Positions 41,091-50,158 of a DNA stretch of 64,000 nt are shown piece by piece. The stretch lies in contig NZ_CP118225.1 of NCBI RefSeq assembly GCF_028768465.1, positions 1,655,001-1,719,000 on the forward strand. Reading direction: 5' to 3'. Below the pieces are notes generated by a model. That model was not told the origin of the DNA. It saw only the letters and a list, made by a program, of their open reading frames with translations, and did no database searches. The position numbers were made by a program, and so were the translations under genes. Numbering within the stretch: position 1 is the first letter of the stretch; each line of letters opens with the position of its first letter. This DNA comes from Rhodopirellula sp. P2. GTDB lineage: Bacteria > Planctomycetota > Planctomycetia > Pirellulales > Pirellulaceae.

Positions 41091-41477
41091 GCCCGTCACC
41101 CCGGGTGGCCACATGATAGATGGCGTTCTCGTACTTCAGTCGGGGCAAACGTGGCATTGCGGCGAGCTGGCGGAGGGGTGAAACGCCTCCGTCTTAATCG
41201 GCTGAAAGCCGAAGACCAAGTCTGACCCCGGCGAAGTCCTTCTGCGGCTCCGCGGCTGATGGCGCGGCTCTTTCTGTCGTTGCAGATCGACGAGAGCCTG
41301 GGATTCCCGACCGCGGTGGTTTGGCGAACTCCGCTGGGATAAGCCACGGAGAAACGGCATCCGTGTCGTCGCCTCGGGTTCAGTTGCAGGCCCTGAGTGC
41401 CGTTCAATTGGACGCCGACTTCAACCTCCAAACGGTTCCAGCATGGTTTGATCTAGCGACCGTGACGTCTGCGGGAT

Positions 41478-41494
41478 ATACTCAGGCGGGGTAT
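41478..41494. promoter_or_regulatory. Predicted CsoR operator 1
   Basis: ATACTCAGGCGGGGTAT; reverse strand ATACCCCGCCTGAGTAT. It fits ATACCCC-N5-GGTAT with one mismatch and lies 26 bases before the TTG start of the first gene of the metal cluster. Three more 17-bp sites of this kind lie in the same cluster. Confidence 0.6.
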
Positions 41495-41520
41495 GATTGA
41501 GTCCTGAGCAGAGACCACCT

Positions 41521-41985
41521 TTGAACCGATTTCTATCACTGCTGCTGATTCCGTTTTTTGTGCTGGGGCAAGCTTCGCCTCATTCACATGCGGGTAGCGG
41601 TGTGGTTGAACCGGAGGGGCATGCGAATCGGCCGCACGTTCATTTGTTGGCGAGTCAGTCGCATGACGAGGACGGGCATCATCACGGGCACAGTCATTTC
41701 GGTGGTGACGACGACGCATCGGAAGACGGGGACGGTGAAACGAACGGTGTTTCGTTGTCGTCCCTCCCAGCCGATCATGATTCGGATGCCGTTTACTTGG
41801 GGCAATCGGGCACCGCGGTAGCTCGCTCGTCAATGATCTTGGATATTGATCTGGCGTGCCTTGTTTTCGCGTCGAGCGAAGCGGTTTGCTGGCCGTTGGA
41901 GGGCCAATCTCGGGTCCATCATTCTTTCCTGGATCGCGGTTCACCGCTGCCGATCTATCTGCTCGTCCGCAGTCTGCGGATTTGA
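41521..41985 (+). CDS. Exported His/Asp-rich protein, first gene of metal-efflux cluster
   Basis: This roughly 154-residue protein begins with a signal peptide (NRFLSLLLIPFFVLGQASPHSHA). The mature part holds a metal-binding-like stretch rich in His and Asp (HDEDGHHHGHSHFGGDDD, about residues 50-70) and no other motif. The TTG at 41521 is chosen because the predicted CsoR operator ends only two bases before an alternative TTG at 41497. It is followed by the RND adaptor gene 150 bases later. The likely role is periplasmic metal buffering or delivery; family unknown. Confidence 0.7.
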   Translation: MNRFLSLLLIPFFVLGQASPHSHAGSGVVEPEGHANRPHVHLLASQSHDEDGHHHGHSHFGGDDDASEDGDGETNGVSLSSLPADHDSDAVYLGQSGTAVARSSMILDIDLACLVFASSEAVCWPLEGQSRVHHSFLDRGSPLPIYLLVRSLRI

Positions 41986-42138
41986 TTGAAGCGTTGAGAT
42001 TGTCGATCGAAGTTTGATGCTGCGCAGTTGCAGTTCGCTTTGATCGAGCGTCTCTCGTTCCGCTGTTTCTCGTGGGGTCGCTGCGATTATTCATTCGCGC
42101 GCGTTCTTCAATCAACTCGTACGAACATTGATCGATTC

Positions 42139-43575
42139 ATGAAAGCCTTCCTGCGCGCTTTGGCAGGCCCGGCGGTTGTGATTGCGTTGGCAATCGCTGC
42201 TTGGGCCTTCCGTGACCGGCTGTTTTCAACACCCGGCCTTCTCGTGGAAACCTCCGCCGAATCAACCGGTGAGGGGATCGAGAAACAGACGGTCCTCGAA
42301 ATCAGTGAACAAGCTCGTAAGAATCTAGCGCTCGTTTCCAAGGCTGCTCGTCCGCAGGACTATTGGCGGACGGTGGTGATTCCGGGCGAGGTCGCAGACC
42401 GTCCGGGACTTTCGGATCGTGGCGTGACGTCGCCTGCGGTCGGCGTCGTGACAGCGATTCACGCATTTCCTGGCGATACGATGCAGCCCGGCGATCCGCT
42501 GTTCACACTGCGGCTATTCAGCGAATACTTGCAGGCAACGCAAACGCAGTTGTTCAAGGCGAGGCAGGAAACGGCGATCGTTCAGGCGGAGATCGATCGG
42601 CTGTCGGGTGCTGTCAGTACTGGGGCCGTCTCGCGTTCCAAGATGATTGAGTTGGAAAGTGAAATCAGTCGCCAAAGGACGCTGATTCAAGCGGCCCGAC
42701 AAGAACTGCTCACTCGCGGACTGACGCCCGATCAGGTGGCTCAAATCGAAGCGGGGACATTTGTTTCAACCGTCGACGTCGTGGCTCCGCCTGTGCAGGA
42801 ATTGTCGATCGCTCTGAGTAGCGAAACTCGCCAAGAGTTTCGGCAATCGGGCGAGCCGAAAGTCTTGGCGACTTCCGCTACGTCGACTACCGAAGATCAA
42901 GGGATTGCCTACGAGGTTCAGGAGCTCTCGGTCGTGCTTGGCCAGCAAGTGCAAGCAGGCCAGTTGCTGGTGAATCTGTCGAATCACCAAATGCTCTATG
43001 TCGTTGGTCACGCCTTCAAACGCGAAGCCGCTTTTCTGGAGCAAGCCGCGCAGGAAAAGCGTCCCATTGAAGTTGAGTTTGCTGAAGACGAAATGGGGCG
43101 TTGGCCCGAACACAAGCAGACGTTCAAGATTCGGCACCTCGCAAACTCAATCGACACCAACAGTCGAACGTTCGATTTCTTCGTTCCGTTGACGAACCAA
43201 TCTCGTATGTACGGTGACCATGACCGGGCGTTCCTGGTTTGGCGTTTTCGACCAGGGCAACGGGCTCGTATCCACGTTCCGGTTGAAAAATTCGATGGCG
43301 TGTTCGTGTTGCCCCACGACGCGGTTGTTCGCGAAGGACCAGAGGCGTACGTGTTTCGGCAGAACGGCGACCTGTTCAAACAGATTCCAGTTCACGTGCT
43401 TCACGAAGATCGCCGCTCGATCGTCATCGCCAACGATGGCAGCATCCTGAGTGGAGCGTACTTGGCGCAAGGTTCGGCAGCATCGCTCAACCGAGTATTG
43501 AAATCTCAATCCGCCAGCGGCAAAGAGCCCGGCGTCCACGTCCACGCGGACGGCACTACTCACGCGGCTCACTGA
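42139..43575 (+). CDS. RND efflux adaptor (CusB/CzcB-like), system 1
   Basis: This 478-residue membrane-fusion protein has one N-terminal membrane anchor (about residues 9-25), a barrel-sandwich/lipoyl half-motif near VTAIHAFPGDTMQPGDPLF, a long helical hairpin (about 135-205), and beta-barrel and membrane-proximal domains. The C-terminus is His-rich (VHVHADGTTHAAH), suggesting metal contact. Around residues 239-248 the sequence PKVLATSATS is encoded by a copy of the dispersed repeat seen at 1105-1136 and 47121-47214, an in-frame insertion. ATG at 42139 gives the usual start. It lies nine bases before its pump gene, so the two are one operon. Confidence 0.88.
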   Translation: MKAFLRALAGPAVVIALAIAAWAFRDRLFSTPGLLVETSAESTGEGIEKQTVLEISEQARKNLALVSKAARPQDYWRTVVIPGEVADRPGLSDRGVTSPAVGVVTAIHAFPGDTMQPGDPLFTLRLFSEYLQATQTQLFKARQETAIVQAEIDRLSGAVSTGAVSRSKMIELESEISRQRTLIQAARQELLTRGLTPDQVAQIEAGTFVSTVDVVAPPVQELSIALSSETRQEFRQSGEPKVLATSATSTTEDQGIAYEVQELSVVLGQQVQAGQLLVNLSNHQMLYVVGHAFKREAAFLEQAAQEKRPIEVEFAEDEMGRWPEHKQTFKIRHLANSIDTNSRTFDFFVPLTNQSRMYGDHDRAFLVWRFRPGQRARIHVPVEKFDGVFVLPHDAVVREGPEAYVFRQNGDLFKQIPVHVLHEDRRSIVIANDGSILSGAYLAQGSAASLNRVLKSQSASGKEPGVHVHADGTTHAAH

Positions 43576-43584
43576 GAAATAAGC

Positions 43585-46500
43585 ATGCTCGATTCCATTA
43601 TCAAAATCTCGCTGCGTTATCGCATGCTGGTCGTCGTCGTCAGCCTGTTTGTGCTGGTCTACGGATCGTACCTGGCCGCTCAGATGTCGATCGACGTTTT
43701 TCCGGACCTTGACCGTCCTCGCGTGATCATCATTACCGAAGCATCTGGGCTGGCGACCGAAGAGGTCGAAACGCTGGTCACTCAGCCGATCGAGATCGCG
43801 TTGATGGGGGCCAACGGCGTCCAGGCCGTGCGAAGTCAATCGACCGCTGGGCTGAACGTCATTTACATCGAGTTCGATTGGGCGACAGAAATTCGTGCCG
43901 CGCGGCAAACCGTGCAGGAGCGATTGTCAACGCTCGAAGGCATTTTGCCCGATGGGATTCGTCCCCAAATGACGCCGCCATCTTCCATCATGGGTCAGAT
44001 CATCGTGGCGGGGATCTATCGGCAGAATGGACCCGAAGGTGGACGACTCGCTCAAGTCGGCAACACGCAAATGATGGCGGAAATGGTCGTCGATGAGACC
44101 AACAATTTCGAAATCCTCGTTTGGCGGCCCGGCGATCGCCATGACTTTTCCACATGGAAAAAGCTGAAGACGTCGGAGATCAATTGGGACGACGACTATG
44201 TGAGTCGCAGCACGCTAGCGGCGGGTTCGGGTGGCACACATCGACGAGAAGAATCGGCGGCTAGCGCCTTGCCGCTCACGGGGACTGCTTCATTTCGAGT
44301 CGATGGTAAGTCCTACGACGCCCATTTTTACACCGAGGCAAAACAACAGCTCGAGCTTCGTACCGTCGCCGACTGGATCATCCGCCCTCGACTGCTCAAG
44401 ACCACGGGTGTCGCCGAAGTCTTTATGCTTGGCGGTGATCGCAAGCAGTATCAGATTCTGATTGATCCGACGGCGTTGCTTGAATACGACGTCACCGTTC
44501 AAGACGTGGAGCAGGCGATCCGTGAGAGCAACATCAACACGAGCGGCGGGTTCGCGGTGACGGGCGAAACGGAACGGCCGATTCGTATCCTGGGCCGACT
44601 TGGCCCAGGATCTCACGCCGTGATCGAAGACTTGAAAAAGGTGCCCGTTGGCGATCACACCAAACGTGCCGTGTTGCTAGAGCAAGTGGCTCGCGTCACC
44701 GAAGGCCCGCAGTTCAAACGTGGGGACGGGAGCGTGAACGGCCATCCGGGAATCGTGTTCACGACCGTCAAACAGCCTCACGTCGATACTCGCGAGCTAA
44801 CCGATGCTGTCGCGGAGGCGTTTGTCGAAGTCGAAGCGTCTTTGCCGGCGGACATCATCGTCAACTCGGAACTGTTTCGATTGCGAAACTTCATCGACCG
44901 AGGCATTTTCAACGTCGCCGAAGCACTGGTGATTGGTGCGGTGTTGGTCGTGATCGTGCTGTTTCTGTTCTTGCTGAACTTCCGCACGACATTCATCACG
45001 CTGACCGCGATTCCGCTTTCGCTTGTGCTGACGACGCTAACGTTTCGCATCATGGGGTGGATCAGCGGCACCGAACTGTCCATCAACGTGATGACGTTGG
45101 GCGGGATTGCCGTCGCGATGGGGGAACTCGTCGATGATGCGATCGTTGATGTTGAAAACATCTTCCGGCGACTCAAGCAGAACAACCTTCACCCCATCGA
45201 CAATCGACAATCTTCAATTGTCATTGTTTTCGAGGCGAGCAAAGAAATCCGCAGCTCGATCGTGTTTGGCACGGCGGTCGTGATTCTGTCGTTCATGCCA
45301 TTGTTCGCACTCTCCGGGGTCGAAGGACGATTGTTCACGCCGCTCGGCATCGCCTACATCGTGTCGATCTTGTCGTCGTTTGTGGTCTCGATGACCGTCA
45401 CGCCGGTGCTGTCTTACTACATGCTGCCACGATCCCGAGCCACGCACAGCGAAGGAGACGGGTTTTTGTTGCATGGATTGAAAGGGATGGTGACCTATTT
45501 GATTCAGTTGAGTATGGCGATGCCGCGAACGCTGCTGATTGTGACGTGGTTTGCTGTGGTCGTCGCGGCTTGGCAGATGTCGACGCTGGGTCGGAACTTC
45601 CTGCCGCCGTTTGACGAAGGCAGTATTCAGGTCAATGTCACGTTGCCACCGGGTTCGTCGTTGGACGCTTCCAACAAAGTTTCAACGGCGATTGACTCCG
45701 TCTTTCAGTCGATGCAAAAGACCGACGGAAATCCGGATGGCGAGATTCTGCACTTCGTCCGTCGAACCGGACGAGCCGAGATGGACGAACATGCTTCGCC
45801 AGTTAACTTCGGCGAATATATCCTCAGCATGAACCCTGAATCGCCAACCGAGCGAGAAGAAATTCTGGCGAGTCTTCGCGAGAAAATTAGCGACGAAGCG
45901 CCCGGCGTTGACATTGAGGTTGAACAGCCGCTCGCTCACCTGATCAGTCACATGATCTCGGGCGTTTACGCTCAGATCGCGATCAAGATTCACGGCGACG
46001 ATTTGGACACGTTGCAGGCAGCGGCAGCGCAGGTGAAGGCAACGATTCAGGACGTGCCGGGAATCACGCCGCCGGTGATCGAGCCAATCCAAGAAACGGA
46101 TGAATTGCATATCGAACTCCGAGCAGACGATTTGGCACTCTACGGACTGACGCGCGAGTATGTTGCTGACGTCATGCAAACGGCTTTGCAGGGCGAAGTG
46201 GTTTCGCAAGTTCTCGAAGGGCAGCGTCGTTTTGATCTGCTCGTCCGACTAGAAGAAGAGTATCGCACCGACTATGCCAACCTCGATCGGCTGCGTCTTG
46301 ACTTGCCAGGCCGAGAAGGACAACCCGATCGCGGCCAGATCGAACTTCGCGACGTCGCGGACGTGAGGGTTGGCACGGGACCAAACTCGATCAATCGCGA
46401 GAATGCACGCCGCCGGATCGTGATTCGCTGCAATACCGAAGGCCGAGACTTGGCTGGAGCAGTGGGCGATATTAAACAACGGATCGGCGAACAAGTTGAA

Positions 46501-47106
46501 ATGCCTGCGGGCTACTTCATTGAGTTCGGCGGGCAGTTCGAGAGCCAACAGCGGGCAACCCAACTGATTGTCGTGCTGGCAGGCATTTCGGTGATCGGCA
46601 TGTTTGTCGTGTTGTTGGTGCTGTTCCCGTCGATTCGCATTGTTTTGCAAATTCTCAATGCCTTGCCCACCGCATTCATCGGCGGGGTGATGGCGCTCGT
46701 TCTGACGCAACAAAGTCTCACGGTTGCCAGTCTTGTTGGGTTCATTTCCCTCGGTGGTATCGCCGTCCGCAACGGGATTTTGTTGGTGACTCACTACTTC
46801 CACTTGATGAAGGAAGAAGGCGAGGAGTTTACGAAAGAGATGGTCGTGCGAGGCAGCCTCGAACGACTCGCTCCAGTATTGATGACAGCTCTTACCGCTG
46901 GCATTGGTCTCCTACCACTCGTGCTTGGCGGGCAAGAACCAGGCCGCGAAATTCTGTACCCCGTCGCCACCGTCATCCTTGGCGGATTGATCACATCGAC
47001 GTTCTGCGAGTTCCTGGTTCATCCAGGTTTGTTCTGGAAGTTTTCCGGTAAAGACGCCGCGCGACTCGCGAAGCTTGAAACCGTGGAGGACGAATTCTCT
47101 ATGTAA
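43585..47106 (+). CDS. RND heavy-metal efflux pump (HME/CzcA-like), system 1
   Basis: This 1,173-residue inner-membrane proton antiporter has the 12-helix RND plan. The charged TM4 motif reads GELVDDAIVDVENIFRRL, with acidic residues for proton relay, and the porter start is SIDVFPDLDRPRVIIITEA. Two features are odd. First, about 100 extra residues (roughly 150-255) lie in the first porter domain between IIVAGIYRQNG and LELRTVADWIIRPRLL, where related pumps have about ten. Second, the TM4-TM5 loop carries a short insert (about 533-547, HPIDNRQSSIVIV) whose DNA contains a GACAAT/ATTGTC palindrome. Metal specificity cannot be read directly; context suggests Cu/Ag or a divalent metal. Confidence 0.9.
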   Translation: MLDSIIKISLRYRMLVVVVSLFVLVYGSYLAAQMSIDVFPDLDRPRVIIITEASGLATEEVETLVTQPIEIALMGANGVQAVRSQSTAGLNVIYIEFDWATEIRAARQTVQERLSTLEGILPDGIRPQMTPPSSIMGQIIVAGIYRQNGPEGGRLAQVGNTQMMAEMVVDETNNFEILVWRPGDRHDFSTWKKLKTSEINWDDDYVSRSTLAAGSGGTHRREESAASALPLTGTASFRVDGKSYDAHFYTEAKQQLELRTVADWIIRPRLLKTTGVAEVFMLGGDRKQYQILIDPTALLEYDVTVQDVEQAIRESNINTSGGFAVTGETERPIRILGRLGPGSHAVIEDLKKVPVGDHTKRAVLLEQVARVTEGPQFKRGDGSVNGHPGIVFTTVKQPHVDTRELTDAVAEAFVEVEASLPADIIVNSELFRLRNFIDRGIFNVAEALVIGAVLVVIVLFLFLLNFRTTFITLTAIPLSLVLTTLTFRIMGWISGTELSINVMTLGGIAVAMGELVDDAIVDVENIFRRLKQNNLHPIDNRQSSIVIVFEASKEIRSSIVFGTAVVILSFMPLFALSGVEGRLFTPLGIAYIVSILSSFVVSMTVTPVLSYYMLPRSRATHSEGDGFLLHGLKGMVTYLIQLSMAMPRTLLIVTWFAVVVAAWQMSTLGRNFLPPFDEGSIQVNVTLPPGSSLDASNKVSTAIDSVFQSMQKTDGNPDGEILHFVRRTGRAEMDEHASPVNFGEYILSMNPESPTEREEILASLREKISDEAPGVDIEVEQPLAHLISHMISGVYAQIAIKIHGDDLDTLQAAAAQVKATIQDVPGITPPVIEPIQETDELHIELRADDLALYGLTREYVADVMQTALQGEVVSQVLEGQRRFDLLVRLEEEYRTDYANLDRLRLDLPGREGQPDRGQIELRDVADVRVGTGPNSINRENARRRIVIRCNTEGRDLAGAVGDIKQRIGEQVEMPAGYFIEFGGQFESQQRATQLIVVLAGISVIGMFVVLLVLFPSIRIVLQILNALPTAFIGGVMALVLTQQSLTVASLVGFISLGGIAVRNGILLVTHYFHLMKEEGEEFTKEMVVRGSLERLAPVLMTALTAGIGLLPLVLGGQEPGREILYPVATVILGGLITSTFCEFLVHPGLFWKFSGKDAARLAKLETVEDEFSM

Positions 47107-47120
47107 TCAACGACGCAGCG

Positions 47121-47214
47121 AGACTCGCCAAGAGTTTCGACTTTCAATTTCGTAGCGGAACTCGCCAAGAGTTTCGGCCAGTCGGTATTCCGGAAGTCTT
47201 GGCGGCTTTCGCTA
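47121..47214. repeat. Three degenerate copies of the GAAAGTC-type repeat
   Basis: Between the pump and lipoprotein genes: ACTCGCCAAGAGTTTCG at 47123-47139 and again within 47151-47177, and CGGAAGTCTTGGCGGCTTTC within 47190-47214. They match, in both orientations, the unit at 1105-1136 with TTGGCG replacing TTGACG. Confidence 0.65.
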
Positions 47215-47256
47215 CCACAAACTCTCCACAGCTATTTCTCACACAGGAACCAATCC

Positions 47257-47781
47257 ATGAAACTCTCAACCATCGTCTTCTCGGTCGTCGCCTTGTCTCT
47301 GTTCACCCTCACCGGATGCAAGCAAGAATCGGCCACGACTGTTTCCAAGACGGAATCACATGAAGACCTCGACCACGCTGAGGGCGAACACGACGATCAC
47401 TCCGTCGCCGGCCATGGGCACGCTGCCGGCCCAAATGACGGAACCATCGTCGATTGGGGCGGTGGCAAATTCCATGTCGAGTTCACGGTTGATCATGACA
47501 AGCAAGAAAGCACTGTCTATGTCTTCGGCCCCGACGAAAAGTCAGCCGTCCCCATCGACGCCGAAGCAATCGACTTGAGCATCAGCGATCCAGTCATGCA
47601 GGTGACACTGAAGGCGGCACCCCAAGACAGCGATCCCGCCGGCAAGGCGTCCCGCTTCATCGGCAATCATGAGAAGCTAGGCGTCGTTCAAGAGTACGCG
47701 GGCACGATCTCGGGCGTCATCGACGGCACTCCTTATTCGGGCGATTTTGCCGAAGAAGCACACGACGACCACGATCACTGA
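47257..47781 (+). CDS. His-rich periplasmic lipoprotein
   Basis: This 174-residue protein has a lipoprotein signal with lipobox LTGC (C21), a His/Asp/Glu-rich segment (about residues 34-56, HAEGEHDDHSVAGHGHAAG), a small beta-rich domain (FHVEFTVDHDKQESTVYVFG) and a His/Asp tail (EEAHDDHDH). It is the third protein-coding gene after the RND pair of system 1 and probably binds the exported metal in the periplasm. The start has GGAACC-type weak SD. A broken DUF3147-like gene follows 11 bases later. Confidence 0.8.
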   Translation: MKLSTIVFSVVALSLFTLTGCKQESATTVSKTESHEDLDHAEGEHDDHSVAGHGHAAGPNDGTIVDWGGGKFHVEFTVDHDKQESTVYVFGPDEKSAVPIDAEAIDLSISDPVMQVTLKAAPQDSDPAGKASRFIGNHEKLGVVQEYAGTISGVIDGTPYSGDFAEEAHDDHDH

Positions 47782-47792
47782 GAGATCAAGCC

Positions 47793-47888
47793 ATGATCTG
47801 GATGTTTTCCAAAACGCTGATTTCGGCAGCCGTGATCGTCGCGGTTGCCGAGATCGCGGGGGGATGCCGCGAGCGGGTGCGTTGTTAG
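47793..47888 (+). pseudogene. Truncated, frameshifted DUF3147-like membrane protein
   Basis: ATG at 47793 opens MIWMFSKTLISAAVIVAVAE, the start of small DUF3147-type membrane proteins that I know to follow such metal-efflux genes. At the G-run near 47860 the frame slips: in the +1 frame the family-like sequence continues GMPRAGALLA, while the original frame stops at 47888. Family resemblance ends at about 47885, exactly where the oppositely oriented outer-membrane factor gene ends. This looks like a rearrangement junction plus a frameshift. Confidence 0.6.
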
Positions 47889-49489
47889 CGGCAGCCTACG
47901 GTCTTTTCAATTTGGGCGAGGGTGCTGGCGAGACGAGCTTCGGCGCGGGCGACTTGGACTTGGAGCGATAGCAGTTCGCGGTAGGTTGCGATCAAGTCGG
48001 TGAAGTCGGCTTTCTTGCCTTGATAATCGGCGGTGGCGATTTCGAGCGTTTGCTCGGTGCGGGGAATCAGACGTTCACGGTAAAGCTCGAGTTGCTCGAT
48101 GGAAGCGTACGCGGCGGCGACTTGGCGGCGGAGCGTGCCGCGAAGCTTGTCTTGTTCGGCTTCGCGGCGGAGCGTCGTTGCCGAGCGGTCGTGGGCGGCT
48201 TCGCGGACGCCAGCGTTGATCTTGTCTCGCCAGATGGGAAGCGTCACACCGACACTGAAGTTGATATTGTCGTGTCCGTTGGCGACGGGGCTGATAACAT
48301 CATGGTCGTCACTGACGATGGAATAGCCGATGCCGAGCTGGAAGTCTGGATACTGCTGCAAGCAGGCAAGTGATTCCTTGGCACGGTCGCGGGCGATTTC
48401 GGCGGCCAGTCCTTGCAGTGTCGGATTGCAGGCTTCGGCCTCGGCGACAAGAACCTCAAGCTGCGGTGCGGCTTCACTGACGCCGATCTCGTCCACCGCC
48501 GTGGGCATCAAGTTCATGGGTTGTCGAACCAAGGCACCGAGGTCGGCGCGGGCTTGTTCTTTTTGCTGACGTAGTCCAATGAGTTGTTCTTCAAGGCGAT
48601 CGCCTTCGATTTCGGCTCGCAGAACGTCTTGCTGGCTACCACCGGTCTTGTAGCGAGCCTCGGAAACTTTGATTAGATCTTCGACCAGTTCGGTGTTGTC
48701 TTCGACGATGCGAATGAGTTCGTCGGCCAGCCAAAGTTCGTAGTACGCCAATTGGACCGCTTCGATAATTTCAATTTCGGCTCGTCGGATCTCTGCCATC
48801 GCGATCTGAACATCGCGAGCAGCGACAGCGCCGCGGGCGTCGAGTTTTTCTGGCCAGGGGACTTTCTGCGACAGCGAGAATTGATGTCCGATGCGTCCGC
48901 CAGCGGTCTGCAACGCCTGATCGTGGATTGGCCAGAACGTGTTGCCGAGCATCGGATCTTCGAGTGCGGTGACCTGCGGGATGCGGTGTTGAGCGGCCGC
49001 GACTTTTTGACGTGCCGCGGCGATCGAAGGGTGAGTTGCGAGGGCGGTTGAGACCAAAGAAGAGAGGGAGATGGGAGGTGCGGGAGAAGGGGAGTTTTCA
49101 GTGAGGAGTGAGGAGTTGTGAGCGAGGAGATCGGCGTCGCGGAAGGAATCAACTAGCTCGGAATCGTTGTAGGCATCTTCTCGTTGTTCACTTCCCGGTT
49201 CCGTGTTTCCCCCTCTCCCTGACTCCCCGTCTCCTGGGCTTCTGTTCTCCCCATTTTCTTCCTCGTGAAACCCAGTCAGTTGTACGGGAGCCTCAGTCAG
49301 CATTGGGGGGGGGCTCGTCACGGCCGCAACCGATTCCGAGGCTTTCGGCGAAACGACGCTGGTGAGCGGTTGGCCCGTGGATCGACATCCGGCGCATGCA
49401 ATCAAACACACCAGCAAAAGATTTCGCTTGGCGTTTTGCACCGCAAGTGGCGTGTTTTGTGCTGATTCAGTCATCCGTTTCATGTTCAT
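47885..49489 (-). CDS. TolC-like outer-membrane factor lipoprotein
   Basis: This 534-residue protein is an outer-membrane channel of the OMF family for RND efflux. It has a lipoprotein signal with lipobox CAGC (C35), two OEP repeats of long helices (about 155-330 and 340-530), and the typical ...YELWLADELIRIVEDNTELVEDL helix. Residues about 74-140 form a polar linker (NRSPGDGESGRGGNTEPG) whose DNA matches the insert in the second pump gene, so it is repeat-derived. It is the only OMF in the cluster, on the opposite strand, and could serve both RND pairs. Its start lies 59 bases from a predicted CsoR operator shared with the next gene. Confidence 0.9.
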   Translation of the reverse strand: MNMKRMTESAQNTPLAVQNAKRNLLLVCLIACAGCRSTGQPLTSVVSPKASESVAAVTSPPPMLTEAPVQLTGFHEEENGENRSPGDGESGRGGNTEPGSEQREDAYNDSELVDSFRDADLLAHNSSLLTENSPSPAPPISLSSLVSTALATHPSIAAARQKVAAAQHRIPQVTALEDPMLGNTFWPIHDQALQTAGGRIGHQFSLSQKVPWPEKLDARGAVAARDVQIAMAEIRRAEIEIIEAVQLAYYELWLADELIRIVEDNTELVEDLIKVSEARYKTGGSQQDVLRAEIEGDRLEEQLIGLRQQKEQARADLGALVRQPMNLMPTAVDEIGVSEAAPQLEVLVAEAEACNPTLQGLAAEIARDRAKESLACLQQYPDFQLGIGYSIVSDDHDVISPVANGHDNINFSVGVTLPIWRDKINAGVREAAHDRSATTLRREAEQDKLRGTLRRQVAAAYASIEQLELYRERLIPRTEQTLEIATADYQGKKADFTDLIATYRELLSLQVQVARAEARLASTLAQIEKTVGCR

Positions 49490-49548
49490 CCTGTCATCCT
49501 TGACGAAGATTCCTCTTGAACTCTCTTCGGCATCCGGTGATAGTATGC

Positions 49549-49565
49549 ATACCGCACTGGGGTAT
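49549..49565. promoter_or_regulatory. Predicted CsoR operator 2
   Basis: ATACCGCACTGGGGTAT; reverse strand ATACCCCAGTGCGGTAT, a full ATACCCC-N5-GGTAT match. It lies between the divergent OMF and Cys-rich protein genes, 59 and 20 bases from their starts. Confidence 0.65.
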
Positions 49566-49585
49566 CTTTCCTTTCAGTAGTCCCA

Positions 49586-50056
49586 ATGAGCCCGCACTTC
49601 ATCCGCATCATCGTCACACTTTGCCTGATCGTCGCCGCGACGATTCAGCCGATGTCGTTGCTGGCAATAGCCGCACCGTGCGGGGACGACGTTTGTGTTG
49701 TGCCATTGAAGTGCGAAGGCTGCGGTTGCTGCGACGTCGAGCATCAAAGCGACAAATGTTGCTGCTGTAGCGACGACGAATCGAAAGCGGAACGGCCCAA
49801 GTCGGATAGCGATGAGTTTAAACCTGGCGAATCGGCGCTCGCGGGCCACTGCACCTGTGGCGTGTCCAACCAGCCCATGAATCGCGGTGAATCTCGCGAA
49901 TCACTGGTCCGCGAATTGTCGTTGCGAATCGCGTCCCTGGACTTTGTCGAATTGCCCACGGAAACCATCGCGGTGCTCCGGCCAAGCGTCGTGGATGCGA
50001 CTCCGGGCAGCCGGGCGGATTTCGGCCAACGATTTCTCTGTGTTTGGCGGATTTAG
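49586..50056 (+). CDS. Exported Cys-rich protein
   Basis: This 156-residue protein has a signal peptide (about residues 1-29) and then a dense cysteine cluster (KCEGCGCCDVEHQSDKCCCC, about 43-61), with another C-x-C at about residue 92. The rest is polar with no known domain. Such a cluster suggests binding of soft metals such as Cu(I) or Ag(I) in the periplasm. It sits 20 bases after a predicted CsoR operator and before a TRASH/YHS-type lipoprotein gene. I do not recognise the family. Confidence 0.7.
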   Translation: MSPHFIRIIVTLCLIVAATIQPMSLLAIAAPCGDDVCVVPLKCEGCGCCDVEHQSDKCCCCSDDESKAERPKSDSDEFKPGESALAGHCTCGVSNQPMNRGESRESLVRELSLRIASLDFVELPTETIAVLRPSVVDATPGSRADFGQRFLCVWRI

Positions 50057-50158
50057 CGAGTTTCAAAAGAGAGCGTGCGCGCTCACTGAATCGAAACGTT
50101 TGCTTCTTTTGACCAACACTGGCGAGCCTCGCTCGTCCACCACACAGAGGAATTTCTC

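Larger units (their letters stand above)
40349..41477. other. Transposase graveyard downstream of tRNA-Leu
   Basis: About 1.1 kb with no intact gene. It contains two recognisable fragments of REP-associated (Y1) transposases on opposite strands (listed separately), a GGCGGAGG...CGCCTCCG hairpin (about 41169-41190) and unexplained sequence at 41195-41470. I could not find an integrase or a repeat of the tRNA 3' end that would define an attachment site. Confidence 0.6.
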
